A stretch of 64,000 nucleotides of DNA from SIG653 sp045577455 (lineage in GTDB: Bacteria > Bacillota > Clostridia > Oscillospirales > CAG-382): the NCBI GenBank assembly GCA_045577455.1, contig JAZNIJ010000191.1, positions 1-64,000 on the forward strand, given 5' to 3'. Every line of letters starts with the position of its first letter. The stretch's first letter is position 1. Under the pieces are notes generated by a model. That model was not told the DNA's origin. It worked only from the letters and a program-made list of their open reading frames with translations, and made no database searches. The position numbers and the translations under genes are program-made. Shown here one piece after another: positions 25,718 through 34,474 of this stretch.

Positions 25718-27316
25718 TTAAACCTTTCTCGCATAATCAGGAAGAAGCATAGGAGAAACCATATCTGTTTCAATTCCTGCTTTGGAAATTTCGTTTTCGA
25801 ATTTTTCTACATGGGAAAGTGTGAGCTTGCCCACATTTGTATTTTTAGCTTTAGCTGCAGCATTTTTGCCTGCGCTTCTGCCGAAAACAATAATATCAAG
25901 AAGTGAGTTACCCATAAGTCTGTTTTTACCGTGGATGCCTCCAACGGCTTCGCCTGCAACAAACAAATTGTTGATATTTGTTGTCATACAGTCATCTGTT
26001 ATATCAAGTCCACCGTTTTGGTAGTGAAGTGTGGGGAATACAAGAATTGGTTCTTTTCTGATATCTATGCCATATTTCTCAAACATTCTCCACATAGCAG
26101 GGATTCTCTTCATAATTGTTCCCTCTCCACCGATTTTTTCAATCATTGGAGTATCAAGCCAAACGCCCTTACCGTTTCCGCAATCGATACCGTTATCACG
26201 CTCAGTACATTCACGGATAATAGAAGCGGCTGTTACATCACGAGTCTCCAGTGGATGCATGAAAACTTCACCGTTTTTATTAACTAACTTTGCACCGAGA
26301 GAACGAACTTTTTCAGTTACAAGCGCACCGAAAATCTGTTCTGGGAATGCAGTGCCTGTTGGATGGTACTGAAGTGTTTCCGCATAAAGGAGCTTTGCAC
26401 CTGCTCTGTAACCGAGAACAAGACCGTCTGCTGTTGCGCCGTAATGGTTGGATGTTGGGAAGCCCTGATAATGCATTCTTCCTGCACCACCTGTTGCAAT
26501 AACAACAGTTTTTGCCTTTGCAACGAGCAATTCTTTCGTTTCCATATTCATAAGAACTGCACCAGCTGCATTTCCGTTTTCGTCAAGAATAAGCTCAATT
26601 GCGGCTGTGAAATCTATAACAGGAATTTTACGGTTAAGAACTTCATCACGGAGAGTTCTCATAATTTCTGCACCTGAATAGTCCTTTGCAGCGTGCATAC
26701 GCTTACGGGAAGTGCCGCCACCGTGAGTTGTTACCATTGTTCCGTCTTCTTCTTTATCAAACTCAACGCCCAATGATGAAAGCCATTGAATTGCCTCTGG
26801 AGCATCGCAAACCAGCTTCTTAAGAAGCTCTCTCTTTGCGGCAAAATGTCCACCGCCAAAAGCATCAACAAAGTGGATAGCAGGAGAATCATTTGGCTTA
26901 TCTGCTGCCTGAATTCCGCCTTCTGCCATCATTGTGTTTGCATCACCCATACGGAGCTTTGTTACCAACATAACATCAGCACCTGCTTCGTGTGCCTCAA
27001 TTGCCGCAGAAGCACCTGAACCGCCTCCACCAATAACAAGAACATCTGTTTCATAATCGGGTTTATCAAGGCAAACGCTGTCAGCAGAAATACGGCTGTG
27101 TGCCTGAAGGAGAGCTGCAAGCTCCTTTGGAACTTTATCTCCCTTGTTTGGCCCTATTGTAAGAACTGAAAATTCATCTGCTTTATAATCGGGATGGAAG
27201 GAAGAAAGCACCTTTTCCTTTTGCTCTGCTGTCATACGAGCAGGTTCCATAGCAATATTTTTTTCTCTTGCTGCTTCAACAAGAGCAAGTGATTCTTGAA
27301 ACTTTTCAGAATACAT
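25718..27316 (-). CDS. frdA: Fumarate reductase/succinate dehydrogenase flavoprotein, soluble type
   Basis: The product is 532 aa, started at the ATG at 27316 after AAGGAGGAGG. Residues 1-88 are an extra N-terminal region not found in classical FrdA. FAD binding begins at about 94 with VLVIGGGGSGASAA. Further conserved features are HGGGTSRKR, QYHPTG, ETRDVTAA (the active-site Arg motif), HYQNGGL and RLMGNSLLD. The usual C-terminal helical domain is shortened. No membrane anchor (FrdC/D or SdhC) is encoded nearby, so the enzyme should be cytoplasmic, like methanogen thiol:fumarate reductase. It is paired with the Fe-S gene 13 bp upstream. Succinate as product follows from fumC and mdh in the same block; another enoate substrate is possible. 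Confidence 0.82.
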   Translation of the reverse strand: MYSEKFQESLALVEAAREKNIAMEPARMTAEQKEKVLSSFHPDYKADEFSVLTIGPNKGDKVPKELAALLQAHSRISADSVCLDKPDYETDVLVIGGGGSGASAAIEAHEAGADVMLVTKLRMGDANTMMAEGGIQAADKPNDSPAIHFVDAFGGGHFAAKRELLKKLVCDAPEAIQWLSSLGVEFDKEEDGTMVTTHGGGTSRKRMHAAKDYSGAEIMRTLRDEVLNRKIPVIDFTAAIELILDENGNAAGAVLMNMETKELLVAKAKTVVIATGGAGRMHYQGFPTSNHYGATADGLVLGYRAGAKLLYAETLQYHPTGTAFPEQIFGALVTEKVRSLGAKLVNKNGEVFMHPLETRDVTAASIIRECTERDNGIDCGNGKGVWLDTPMIEKIGGEGTIMKRIPAMWRMFEKYGIDIRKEPILVFPTLHYQNGGLDITDDCMTTNINNLFVAGEAVGGIHGKNRLMGNSLLDIIVFGRSAGKNAAAKAKNTNVGKLTLSHVEKFENEISKAGIETDMVSPMLLPDYARKV

Positions 27317-27329
27317 ATTAACCTCCTCC

Positions 27330-28004
27330 TTACTTCTCGATATCACGTGTGTTATAGAGTTCTTTCATTTCGTCAATGGGTTTCTGCATAAGTGCCTCTA
27401 TAAGCTGGTTGAAATCACCGTTTTTAATTTCTTTAACACGGTCTTCAAGGTGGCCGCAACCAGGAGCTAAATACTTACCGTTAATTCTTCTTGCAAGCAT
27501 TGCAACCTGAGGATGAGAAATTCCTGCAGGGCATCTTGAAGAACAAACACCGCACATAACGCAGTCGAATGACTCCTCGGCACATTTTTCATAATCGCCA
27601 CGCTGTGCATATGCTATATACTGCATAACATTAAGTCCCTGTGTACACGCTTTTGTACAAGCATTACAGCCGATACAAGCATAAACCTCAGGATAGAGCT
27701 GCATCATAACTGTTTCGTTAACAGGAATCTTGTTGATATCATAAACCTCTTTAACAAGTGGGAAGAAGGGCAATGTTGCGATATACATATTTTCTTCAAC
27801 CTTTGTCTGGCAAGCAAGGCAAGCGTGTAATTCTTTATCGCCCTTGATACGGTAAATAGTTGCACAAGCACCGCAAAATCCGTTTCTGCATCCGCAACCA
27901 CGAACAAGTTGATATCCTGCATATTCCATTGCAGTCATAATGGTAAGATTTTCGGGAACTTCGTATTTTTTACCGAAAAGAAATATATTTACTGTCTTTT
28001 CCAT
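27330..28004 (-). CDS. frdB: Fumarate reductase-type iron-sulfur subunit
   Basis: The product is 224 aa. The N-terminal [2Fe-2S] domain has CGCRNGFCGAC and CLAC. Two [4Fe-4S]-type motifs follow, CIGCNACTKAC and CVMCGVCSSRCPAG, the SdhB/FrdB/HdrC order. It would pass electrons from the Flx-Hdr proteins encoded upstream to the FAD of FrdA. It lacks the C-terminal CCG domain that is fused in methanogen TfrB; that function is carried by the separate hdrB at 33664. A GGAG site precedes the start, and the gap to the upstream gene is 12 bp. Confidence 0.82.
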   Translation of the reverse strand: MEKTVNIFLFGKKYEVPENLTIMTAMEYAGYQLVRGCGCRNGFCGACATIYRIKGDKELHACLACQTKVEENMYIATLPFFPLVKEVYDINKIPVNETVMMQLYPEVYACIGCNACTKACTQGLNVMQYIAYAQRGDYEKCAEESFDCVMCGVCSSRCPAGISHPQVAMLARRINGKYLAPGCGHLEDRVKEIKNGDFNQLIEALMQKPIDEMKELYNTRDIEK

Positions 28005-28016
28005 ATGTTTTCTCCT

Positions 28017-28865
28017 TTAATATTCGCTGGGAAGCTCTTCAAGCTCATCGCATCTGAATACGGGGCCGTCTTTGCAAACATATTTTGCACCAACATTGCA
28101 TCTTCCGCATTTTCCAACACCGCATTTCATTCTGAGTTCAAGTGTTGTATATACCTGTGTTTTGTCAAAACCAAGTGAAATAAGACCTTCAAGGGTGAAT
28201 TTAATCATAATTGGAGGTCCGCAAAGCACTGCGGTTTTATTTGTGTCAAAACCAAGCTCTTTAACATAGTTTGGAACAAATCCAACATGGCCGTCCCAAT
28301 CGGGCTGAGGATTATCTATTGTAAGATGCACATTAACCCCTGCATCGTTTGACCATTCCTCTATTATTTCCTTATAATCAAGCAAATCTGCCTTACTGCG
28401 AGAACCGTAAACAATATCAATATCACCGTAACGGTCACGATAATGACGGCAATAGTTTATAACAGAGCGTAAGGGAGCAAGACCAACACCACCTGCAATA
28501 AACAACAGGTTTTTGCCTGCAAACACATCATCAACAGGGAACGGATTGCCGTATGGCCCTCTGATTGTTATCTGCTGACCAACTTCTGCCTGATGAAGCC
28601 ACTCTGTTACGCATCCGCATTTCTTTATGGAAAACTCCATATACTCTGTATTTGTTGGTGATGAAGTTATTGAAAACATTGCTTCACCAACACCGGGGAT
28701 TGAAAGCATTGCACACTGACCGGGACGATGGTCAAACGCCTTTTTTCCATCCAATGTTACAATTCTGAAGGTTTTGATGTCGGGAGTGTCTATTCTTACA
28801 TCTGTGATAATACCAATGGTTGGAATTAAAGTATCTGTTATATTATTCACCTTTATTTCCTCCAA
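28017..28865 (-). CDS. flxA: FAD/NAD(P)H-binding oxidoreductase subunit, FlxA/HydG/AsrB type
   Basis: The product is 282 aa. There is a ferredoxin-NADP reductase-like FAD domain (RPGQCAMLSIPG, then FSITSSPT), a nucleotide domain with IAGGVGLAPLRSV and VYGSRSKADLL, and a C-terminal [2Fe-2S] motif CGVGKCGRCNVG. This plan is that of sulfhydrogenase gamma, anaerobic sulfite reductase B and FlxA. It would be the NADH entry or exit point of the Flx-Hdr complex. It overlaps the upstream gene by 23 bp, so it is tightly coupled. NADH rather than NADPH is inferred from the Flx context. Confidence 0.82.
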   Translation of the reverse strand: MEEIKVNNITDTLIPTIGIITDVRIDTPDIKTFRIVTLDGKKAFDHRPGQCAMLSIPGVGEAMFSITSSPTNTEYMEFSIKKCGCVTEWLHQAEVGQQITIRGPYGNPFPVDDVFAGKNLLFIAGGVGLAPLRSVINYCRHYRDRYGDIDIVYGSRSKADLLDYKEIIEEWSNDAGVNVHLTIDNPQPDWDGHVGFVPNYVKELGFDTNKTAVLCGPPIMIKFTLEGLISLGFDKTQVYTTLELRMKCGVGKCGRCNVGAKYVCKDGPVFRCDELEELPSEY

Positions 28866-29871
28866 TCTTCTTCATAACTTTAGCAATATTCATTGAGATG
28901 GGACATTTTGCAAGGCATCTGCCACAACCAACACAGCCGAAAATTCCCTCGTTGTTTTCGGGATAGTATACGAGTTTATGCATAAATCTTTGACGGAAAC
29001 GCTCTTTTTGTGAAAGTCTGTTGTTTCCGTGAGCCATTTTTGTAAACTCGGAGTACATACAGGAATCCCAGCATCTGTAACGGATAACACTGTTGCCTGT
29101 GTTGAAGTCCTTAATATCGTAACACTGACAGGTTGGGCAAACGAAGGTACAAGTTCCGCAACCGAGACAAGAAGAAGAAAGCTCATCCCACGCAGGGTTA
29201 TCGAAAAGTTCCTTTGTTTTTCCACCGCCAAATGAATCTGTTGAAAGATTCTTAAGTGGGAGCTTATCCATTATTTTAGCTGTTTTTTCTTTTTGTGCAT
29301 TAACTGCATCGTCTGCACATTCTTCAAGGAGATGAGAAACCTTTGCAATCAGTGCCTCACCTTTTTCTGTGTTAGCTCTGAGATAAAGGGCATCTTCTGT
29401 TTTCCATGTTGTAACATCCCCCATGGGTTCAGTTGCATCAATATCAAATGTGGAACAGAAGCAAGTTTCAGACGGCTTTGTGCAAGCAGTTGATACGATT
29501 GTGCTGTGATTACGCTTATTCACATAAAAGCTATCTCTTGGCTCTGTGAAAAATACTCTGTCAAGAATATCAAAGCTCTTTACATCACAAGCACGAACAC
29601 CGAAAACAACAAAATCATCGCTATAACGCCTTGTATCTATTATTTCAATAGTTTTTCCAACTGTTTTAAAACCCATTAAATCTTCGGTTTGTGGAAAGAA
29701 AAAATCCTTTGGGCTTTTAGTTGTGTTAAGTGCATCAGACCACTTTACGCCTTCGCTCCACTCACCATATGATGCAGAGCCATCAGCATTATCAACAGGA
29801 AGATAGAGCTTTGAACTTTTTGCTATCTCGGCAAAAAGATTCTGAATTTTATCAAGAGAACATTTAAGCAT
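28843..29871 (-). CDS. 4Fe-4S dicluster electron-transfer subunit, FlxB/AsrA type
   Basis: The product is 342 aa, started at the ATG at 29871 with AGGAGG 7 bases upstream; a longer reading would overlap the upstream gene by over 100 bp. The N-terminal roughly 220 residues resemble the sulfhydrogenase beta/AsrA fold (VFGVRACDVKSFDILDRVF). The C-terminus has two cluster motifs: CLGCGTCTFVCPTC and CVGCGRCLAKCP. It links the flavin subunit FlxA to the next Fe-S protein. It overlaps flxA and the upstream gene. Confidence 0.75.
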   Translation of the reverse strand: MLKCSLDKIQNLFAEIAKSSKLYLPVDNADGSASYGEWSEGVKWSDALNTTKSPKDFFFPQTEDLMGFKTVGKTIEIIDTRRYSDDFVVFGVRACDVKSFDILDRVFFTEPRDSFYVNKRNHSTIVSTACTKPSETCFCSTFDIDATEPMGDVTTWKTEDALYLRANTEKGEALIAKVSHLLEECADDAVNAQKEKTAKIMDKLPLKNLSTDSFGGGKTKELFDNPAWDELSSSCLGCGTCTFVCPTCQCYDIKDFNTGNSVIRYRCWDSCMYSEFTKMAHGNNRLSQKERFRQRFMHKLVYYPENNEGIFGCVGCGRCLAKCPISMNIAKVMKKIGGNKGE

Positions 29872-30862
29872 TTTCATCCCTCCTGTTAAAAACTTCGCCT
29901 GGTTCAATGTCTTCTGTTGTATAATCAACAAGGGGTGCTCTCGAACCAACTTCTGCACCTGCCTGATATTCACCGTAGAATTCATTCATATCCTTTATAA
30001 ACTTACGGTTAAGAAGGTGTAGAGGTATGTTCTGAGGACAAACTCTTGAACATTCGCCACAGTCTGTGCAACGGCCTGCAACATGGAATGCTCTTATAAT
30101 ATGGAACATTTTTTCCTCAAAGCTGTTTGCAGGAGATTTATTTTCAACACCTGAATTCGGGTTGTTGAAAACACAGGTTTCACAGGTACAAGCAGGGCAA
30201 GCATCACGGCAAGCGTTACAACGAATACATTTTGAAAGCTCATTCTGCCAGAAAGCAAATCTTTCATCGGGAGTTAATGACTCCAAACGAGCAACCTCAT
30301 CAAAACGGGCAGATTCAATAACCTCCCCTTCTTCGCCAAGAAGCTCATCGAAAGCAACGTGCTTTTTGCTCTTGCAGTTTATGCAACGCTCAGATAGAAC
30401 TTTCTCTGTTTCAATAACAAATGGTTCATCATCGTAAAGTGTTTTAACAACAATTTTACCGTTTTCTTCATCGATGGTGAGAATACCCTCACCTGTTATT
30501 GCTTTTACCTTTGAAATATCAGCCATACCCTCGCAAGGGATTCCAACAGCATACACCTTTTCACGGTCGAAACGATGCTCTGTAAGAAGCTGATTAAAGC
30601 TATAAGTATCACATGGTTTGAGGAAAACGAGAATTTTTCCTTCTACATTCTGTGTTTTTGAAACAAGATATTTGGAAAAGTTAACTCCGCAGAAATCGTT
30701 AAAAACGAAACCTTTTTTCAAATCTTCAACAGTTTTGAAAAGTGTTGGGGTTACATCGTAACCGAATTCACCTGCTCCCCATCCAAGCACGGAGCTGACT
30801 GTTCCGCCTAAAAGAAGCTGGGATGCTTTATCAATCAACTGTTCACGGGTTATTTTTTGCAT
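29864..30862 (-). CDS. 4Fe-4S dicluster electron-transfer subunit, FlxC type
   Basis: The product is 332 aa. The N-terminal half resembles the F420-hydrogenase-beta-like fold (VFLKPCDTYSFNQL, VGIPCEGM), with an isolated CINCKSKK. The C-terminal half has CIRCNACRDACPAC and CTDCGECSRVCPQN. In the Flx family two Fe-S proteins sit between FlxA and FlxD, matching this pair. Gene overlaps of 8 bp downstream and 13 bp upstream indicate one transcript. The division of labour between the two Fe-S proteins cannot be settled from sequence. Confidence 0.72.
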   Translation of the reverse strand: MQKITREQLIDKASQLLLGGTVSSVLGWGAGEFGYDVTPTLFKTVEDLKKGFVFNDFCGVNFSKYLVSKTQNVEGKILVFLKPCDTYSFNQLLTEHRFDREKVYAVGIPCEGMADISKVKAITGEGILTIDEENGKIVVKTLYDDEPFVIETEKVLSERCINCKSKKHVAFDELLGEEGEVIESARFDEVARLESLTPDERFAFWQNELSKCIRCNACRDACPACTCETCVFNNPNSGVENKSPANSFEEKMFHIIRAFHVAGRCTDCGECSRVCPQNIPLHLLNRKFIKDMNEFYGEYQAGAEVGSRAPLVDYTTEDIEPGEVFNRRDENA

Positions 30863-31284
30863 CTCAAATCCTCCAATCTCTTGTTTTCGCCAAGGGAAGC
30901 AACCTTTTCTGCAAAATCATTCATTGTTGCAGCAAACTTTGCACCCTCTGCGGCTGATACCCATTCAACACGGGTACGTTCTCTTTCGATACCGAGGAAG
31001 TCCAGCATTGAAAAGAGAGCAGCCATACGGCGTCTTGTGAAATAGTTACCCGATGTATAATGGCAATCTCCGGGGTGGCATCCACAGATGATAACACCGT
31101 CTGCGCCTCTTTGAAACGCACGGAGGATGAACATTGGGTTAACTCTGCACGAACAAGGAACTCTTATGATTTTAACATCGGCAGGATATGCAAGACGGTT
31201 ATTACCTGCAAGGTCTGCACCTGCATATGAGCACCAGTTACAGCAAAAAGCAACGATTAAGGGCTTATATTCTTTTACTTGCAT
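30850..31284 (-). CDS. flxD: FlxD/MvhD-type [2Fe-2S] subunit
   Basis: The product is 144 aa, the size of MvhD. Conserved features are an N-terminal CCNWCSYAGAD, VPCSCRVNP, and GADGVIICGCHPGDCHY with paired cysteines. The protein connects an electron donor module (here FlxABC, in methanogens the Mvh hydrogenase) to HdrA. Its 3' end overlaps the upstream dicluster gene and its start overlaps hdrA by 10 bp. This is the key piece that ties the NADH module to the Hdr module. Confidence 0.88.
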   Translation of the reverse strand: MQVKEYKPLIVAFCCNWCSYAGADLAGNNRLAYPADVKIIRVPCSCRVNPMFILRAFQRGADGVIICGCHPGDCHYTSGNYFTRRRMAALFSMLDFLGIERERTRVEWVSAAEGAKFAATMNDFAEKVASLGENKRLEDLRCKK

Positions 31285-33269
31285 ATTGCGTCTACCTCCG
31301 CCATAATCTGATTGTTTTTAAATCCGTTAAGGTCCATAGCTCCTGATGGACAAGCAACTGTACAAGCACCGCATCCCTGACAAACAGCAGGATTTACAGA
31401 AGCAACTCGTCTTACCTTTATTGTTCTGTTTGGCATACGGAATTCCTTATCAATATAGGAAATTGCACCATATGGACATACTCGTTCACAGCTTGAACAA
31501 CCGTTACACATAAGCTCGTTAGAGCTTGCAACGCATGGGTTTCCTGTGAGCTTATCCTTTGCAAGAAGTCCGATAACCTTAGATGCCGCCGCACCTGCCT
31601 GAGATACAGTTTCGGGAATATCTTTAGGGCCTTGGCAAGCACCTGAAAGGAACACGCCTGCTGTTGGGCTTTCCACAGGACGGAGCTTTGGATGTGCCTC
31701 TGTGAAGAAGTCGTTTGTATCCATGCTTGCAGTGAGCATTGTTGCAAGAGGACGAGCAGACTTATCGGGTTCAATTGCCGCGGCAAGAACAACAAGGTCT
31801 GCATCGATATGCAACTGTTTGTTGGAAATAAGGTCAGATGCCTGAACCTTGAGCTTGTCTCCCTCGGGAACGATTTTACCAACCATACCCTTTACATACT
31901 TAACACCGTATTCCTCAACAGCCCTTCTGTAAAACTCATCAAAGTTTTTACCCGGGGTTCTTACATCGATATAGAATACATAAACCTCTGTATCAGGATA
32001 TTTATCTCTTGTGAGCATAGCGTGCTTTGCCGTATACATACAGCAAATCTTGGAGCAATATTCCTTACCCTTTTCTGCACAGCTTTCGCAACGAGAACCA
32101 ACGCACTGAACGAAAACGATGGTATGAGGATGTTTTCCGTCTGAAGGACGAACCAGCTTACCTGCTGATGGGCCTGCGGCGTTTGTAAGGCGTTCAAACT
32201 CAAGGGATGTTATAACATCTTTTGAATCGTTATATGCATATTCATTGAACTTATCCATACTGATAGGATTAAAGCCCGTTGCAACAACGATAGCACCGTA
32301 TTTTTCGGAAATTATCTCGTCCTTCTGTGTGTAATCAATAGCGCCTGCGGCACAAACCTTTGAACAAATACCGCATCTGCCATTTTTAAGCATATTACAA
32401 GCGTTAGGGTCTATAGTTGCAACCTTTGGCACCGCCTGTGCAAAAGGAATATAGATGGCGTGGCGGTTATCCATTCCCAAGTTGAATTCGTTTGGAATCT
32501 TCTTCATTGGGCATTTTTCAACGCAAGCACCACAGCCCGTACATATGTCTTCTTTAACATATCTTGCTTTTTTCTTTATTTTAACATCGAAGTTACCAAC
32601 GAAACCGCTTACATCTGTAACCTCACTATATGAGAAGATACGGATTTTTTCGTTTTGAGCAACATCAACCATTTTAGGCGTGAGAATACAAGCCGCACAG
32701 TCGAGAGTTGGGAATGTCTTATCGAGCTGAGCCATTTTTCCACCGATTGTGGGCTGTTTTTCAACGATATCAACAGGGAAACCTGCATCTGCAATATCAA
32801 GAGCTGTCTGGATACCTGCAATACCGCCACCGATAACGAGGGCGCGTTTTGTTACAGGTGATTCACCCGGGGTAAGAGGCGCATTAAGGTTAACCTTTGC
32901 AATTGCCGCCTTACCGAGAATAATTGCTTTTTCAGTGCCTGTCAGCATATCCTTATGTACCCATGAACACTGTTCACGGATATTTGCAATCTCAACCATA
33001 TAAGGGTTAAGACCTGCTGCGGCTGCTGTTTTACGGAATGTTGCTTCGTGCATTCTTGGAGAACACGAGCAAACAACGATACCTGTGAGATTATGCTCTT
33101 TAACAGCATCTTTTATCATTTCCTGACCTGCCTGAGAGCACATATATTGATAGTTTGCGGAAAAGACTACACCCGGTTCGTTTTTCAACGCATCTGACAC
33201 TGCCTGCACATCAACTGTGCCTGCAATATTGCTTCCGCACCAACATACAAAAACACCAACTCTTTGCAT
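31275..33269 (-). CDS. hdrA: HdrA, flavin-based electron-bifurcating subunit
   Basis: The product is 664 aa. The N-terminus has GVFVCWCGSNI and CSCSPRMHE. The FAD domain starts near residue 145 with ALVIGGGIAGIQTALD, followed by the family motif TFPTLDCAACILTPKM. Cluster motifs are CTGCGACVEKCPMKK, then a CNMLKNGRCGICSKVC variant, and C-terminal CNGCSSCERVCPYG and CQGCGACTVACPSG. HdrA carries the FAD that splits electron pairs between a high-potential acceptor and ferredoxin. The gene sits between flxD and hdrC-hdrB, so a complete Hdr core is encoded. Confidence 0.92.
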   Translation of the reverse strand: MQRVGVFVCWCGSNIAGTVDVQAVSDALKNEPGVVFSANYQYMCSQAGQEMIKDAVKEHNLTGIVVCSCSPRMHEATFRKTAAAAGLNPYMVEIANIREQCSWVHKDMLTGTEKAIILGKAAIAKVNLNAPLTPGESPVTKRALVIGGGIAGIQTALDIADAGFPVDIVEKQPTIGGKMAQLDKTFPTLDCAACILTPKMVDVAQNEKIRIFSYSEVTDVSGFVGNFDVKIKKKARYVKEDICTGCGACVEKCPMKKIPNEFNLGMDNRHAIYIPFAQAVPKVATIDPNACNMLKNGRCGICSKVCAAGAIDYTQKDEIISEKYGAIVVATGFNPISMDKFNEYAYNDSKDVITSLEFERLTNAAGPSAGKLVRPSDGKHPHTIVFVQCVGSRCESCAEKGKEYCSKICCMYTAKHAMLTRDKYPDTEVYVFYIDVRTPGKNFDEFYRRAVEEYGVKYVKGMVGKIVPEGDKLKVQASDLISNKQLHIDADLVVLAAAIEPDKSARPLATMLTASMDTNDFFTEAHPKLRPVESPTAGVFLSGACQGPKDIPETVSQAGAAASKVIGLLAKDKLTGNPCVASSNELMCNGCSSCERVCPYGAISYIDKEFRMPNRTIKVRRVASVNPAVCQGCGACTVACPSGAMDLNGFKNNQIMAEVDAICK

Positions 33270-33284
33270 TTGTCTTTCCCTCCT

Positions 33285-33674
33285 TTATTTCGTATATTTT
33301 CTGAATGCGCTTACAAGAAGCTGTTGAGGTGTATCTTCATCTACCATGCAAGGGATGTCGTTTGCCGTTAAACGGTTTGCACCCTGCTTTTTAATTGCAG
33401 TGAGGCGAACTGCTTCAACAACTTTTGCCGGCTCAACACCTCTGGGGCATCTTTCAATGCAAGCGAAGCAAGAAAGGCATTTATAGATAGATTCGGATTT
33501 AAGAAGGGGTTCAATGTCTCCCGACTCAACCATACTTACAAACTGATGAGGATGATATTCCATCTCATCGTATGCAGGGCAAGTTGCGGAACATTTTCCG
33601 CATTTCATACATTTTTTTGTATTTACCCCACTCATTCTTAAAATTTCTTCTCGGAGATACTTATTATTTTCCAT
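33285..33674 (-). CDS. hdrC: HdrC, 4Fe-4S subunit
   Basis: The product is 129 aa with two classic motifs, CMKCGKCSATCPAY and CLSCFACIERCPRG. It is soluble and short, as in the cytosolic HdrABC complex, and would wire HdrA to HdrB. It overlaps hdrB by 11 bp. Confidence 0.9.
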   Translation of the reverse strand: MENNKYLREEILRMSGVNTKKCMKCGKCSATCPAYDEMEYHPHQFVSMVESGDIEPLLKSESIYKCLSCFACIERCPRGVEPAKVVEAVRLTAIKKQGANRLTANDIPCMVDEDTPQQLLVSAFRKYTK

Positions 33675-34458
33675 ATGTAACCTCCTTCACGCCAAGAGCT
33701 TCTGCAAGAATTTCTGTGAAATAAACAACGGGGATATCTGCACCGCATTTTTCAAGATTATATTTGCAAAGAGGACAAGCGGTTATTATCATTTCTGCGC
33801 CTGATGCTTTAGCGTTTGCAATAATTGCTTCTGAATTTCTTTTTGCACTTTCAGGGCTTTCGGTGGAAATATAGCCGCCGCAACATTCGTTTCTTCTTCC
33901 GTATATAACCGCATCTGCACCGATTGCTTTTATGAAATCTTCCATAATAGCAGGGTTTTCAGGGTCATCCATACGCATAACCTTATTGGGACGGAGAAGC
34001 AAGCATCCGTAATATGCCGCTATTTTCTTACCTTTCAAAGGGTTTACAACCTTCTCTTTAACCTTTTCAAAGCCAACCAAATCACGGAGCATTTCAAGAT
34101 AGTGATAAACCTGAGCTTCGCCATGGTATCCACCATCTTCGCCCATATAGCGGTTAACCTTATCGGCAAATTCTTTCTTAAGAAGCATAGCATAATTTGT
34201 TTGCTTTATAACATTATGACAAGCTGAACATACTGTTATAAGGGGTTGATTTCTATCATTCGCATATTTAAGAGCGCGAACAGAAGAAAGTTTTGTTGCA
34301 ATTTCATTCTGCGCTGTTGTATAAACACCACCGCAACATTGCCAATTTTCTATCTCTTCCAAAGTTACACCGAGAGCTTCAGCAGATTTATATGCATAAA
34401 CATCCAAATCCTTCGCCTTGTTTTTCAAGGTGCAACCGGGGAAATAACTAACCTTCAT
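33664..34458 (-). CDS. hdrB: HdrB, CCG-domain catalytic subunit
   Basis: The product is 264 aa with two CCG domains: CPGCTL...WQCCGG...CSACH and CLLLRP...NECCGGY...CPLC. In methanogens these ligate the non-cubane [4Fe-4S] clusters that reduce heterodisulfide. In bacteria such as sulfate reducers the disulfide partner is often DsrC, but no dsrC is in this window. Given the fumarate reductase in the block, HdrB might act on a small protein or thiol disulfide or relay to FrdB. Gap to fumC is 16 bp. Confidence 0.9.
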   Translation of the reverse strand: MKVSYFPGCTLKNKAKDLDVYAYKSAEALGVTLEEIENWQCCGGVYTTAQNEIATKLSSVRALKYANDRNQPLITVCSACHNVIKQTNYAMLLKKEFADKVNRYMGEDGGYHGEAQVYHYLEMLRDLVGFEKVKEKVVNPLKGKKIAAYYGCLLLRPNKVMRMDDPENPAIMEDFIKAIGADAVIYGRRNECCGGYISTESPESAKRNSEAIIANAKASGAEMIITACPLCKYNLEKCGADIPVVYFTEILAEALGVKEVTYGK

Positions 34459-34474
34459 TTAATTACCTCCAAAA

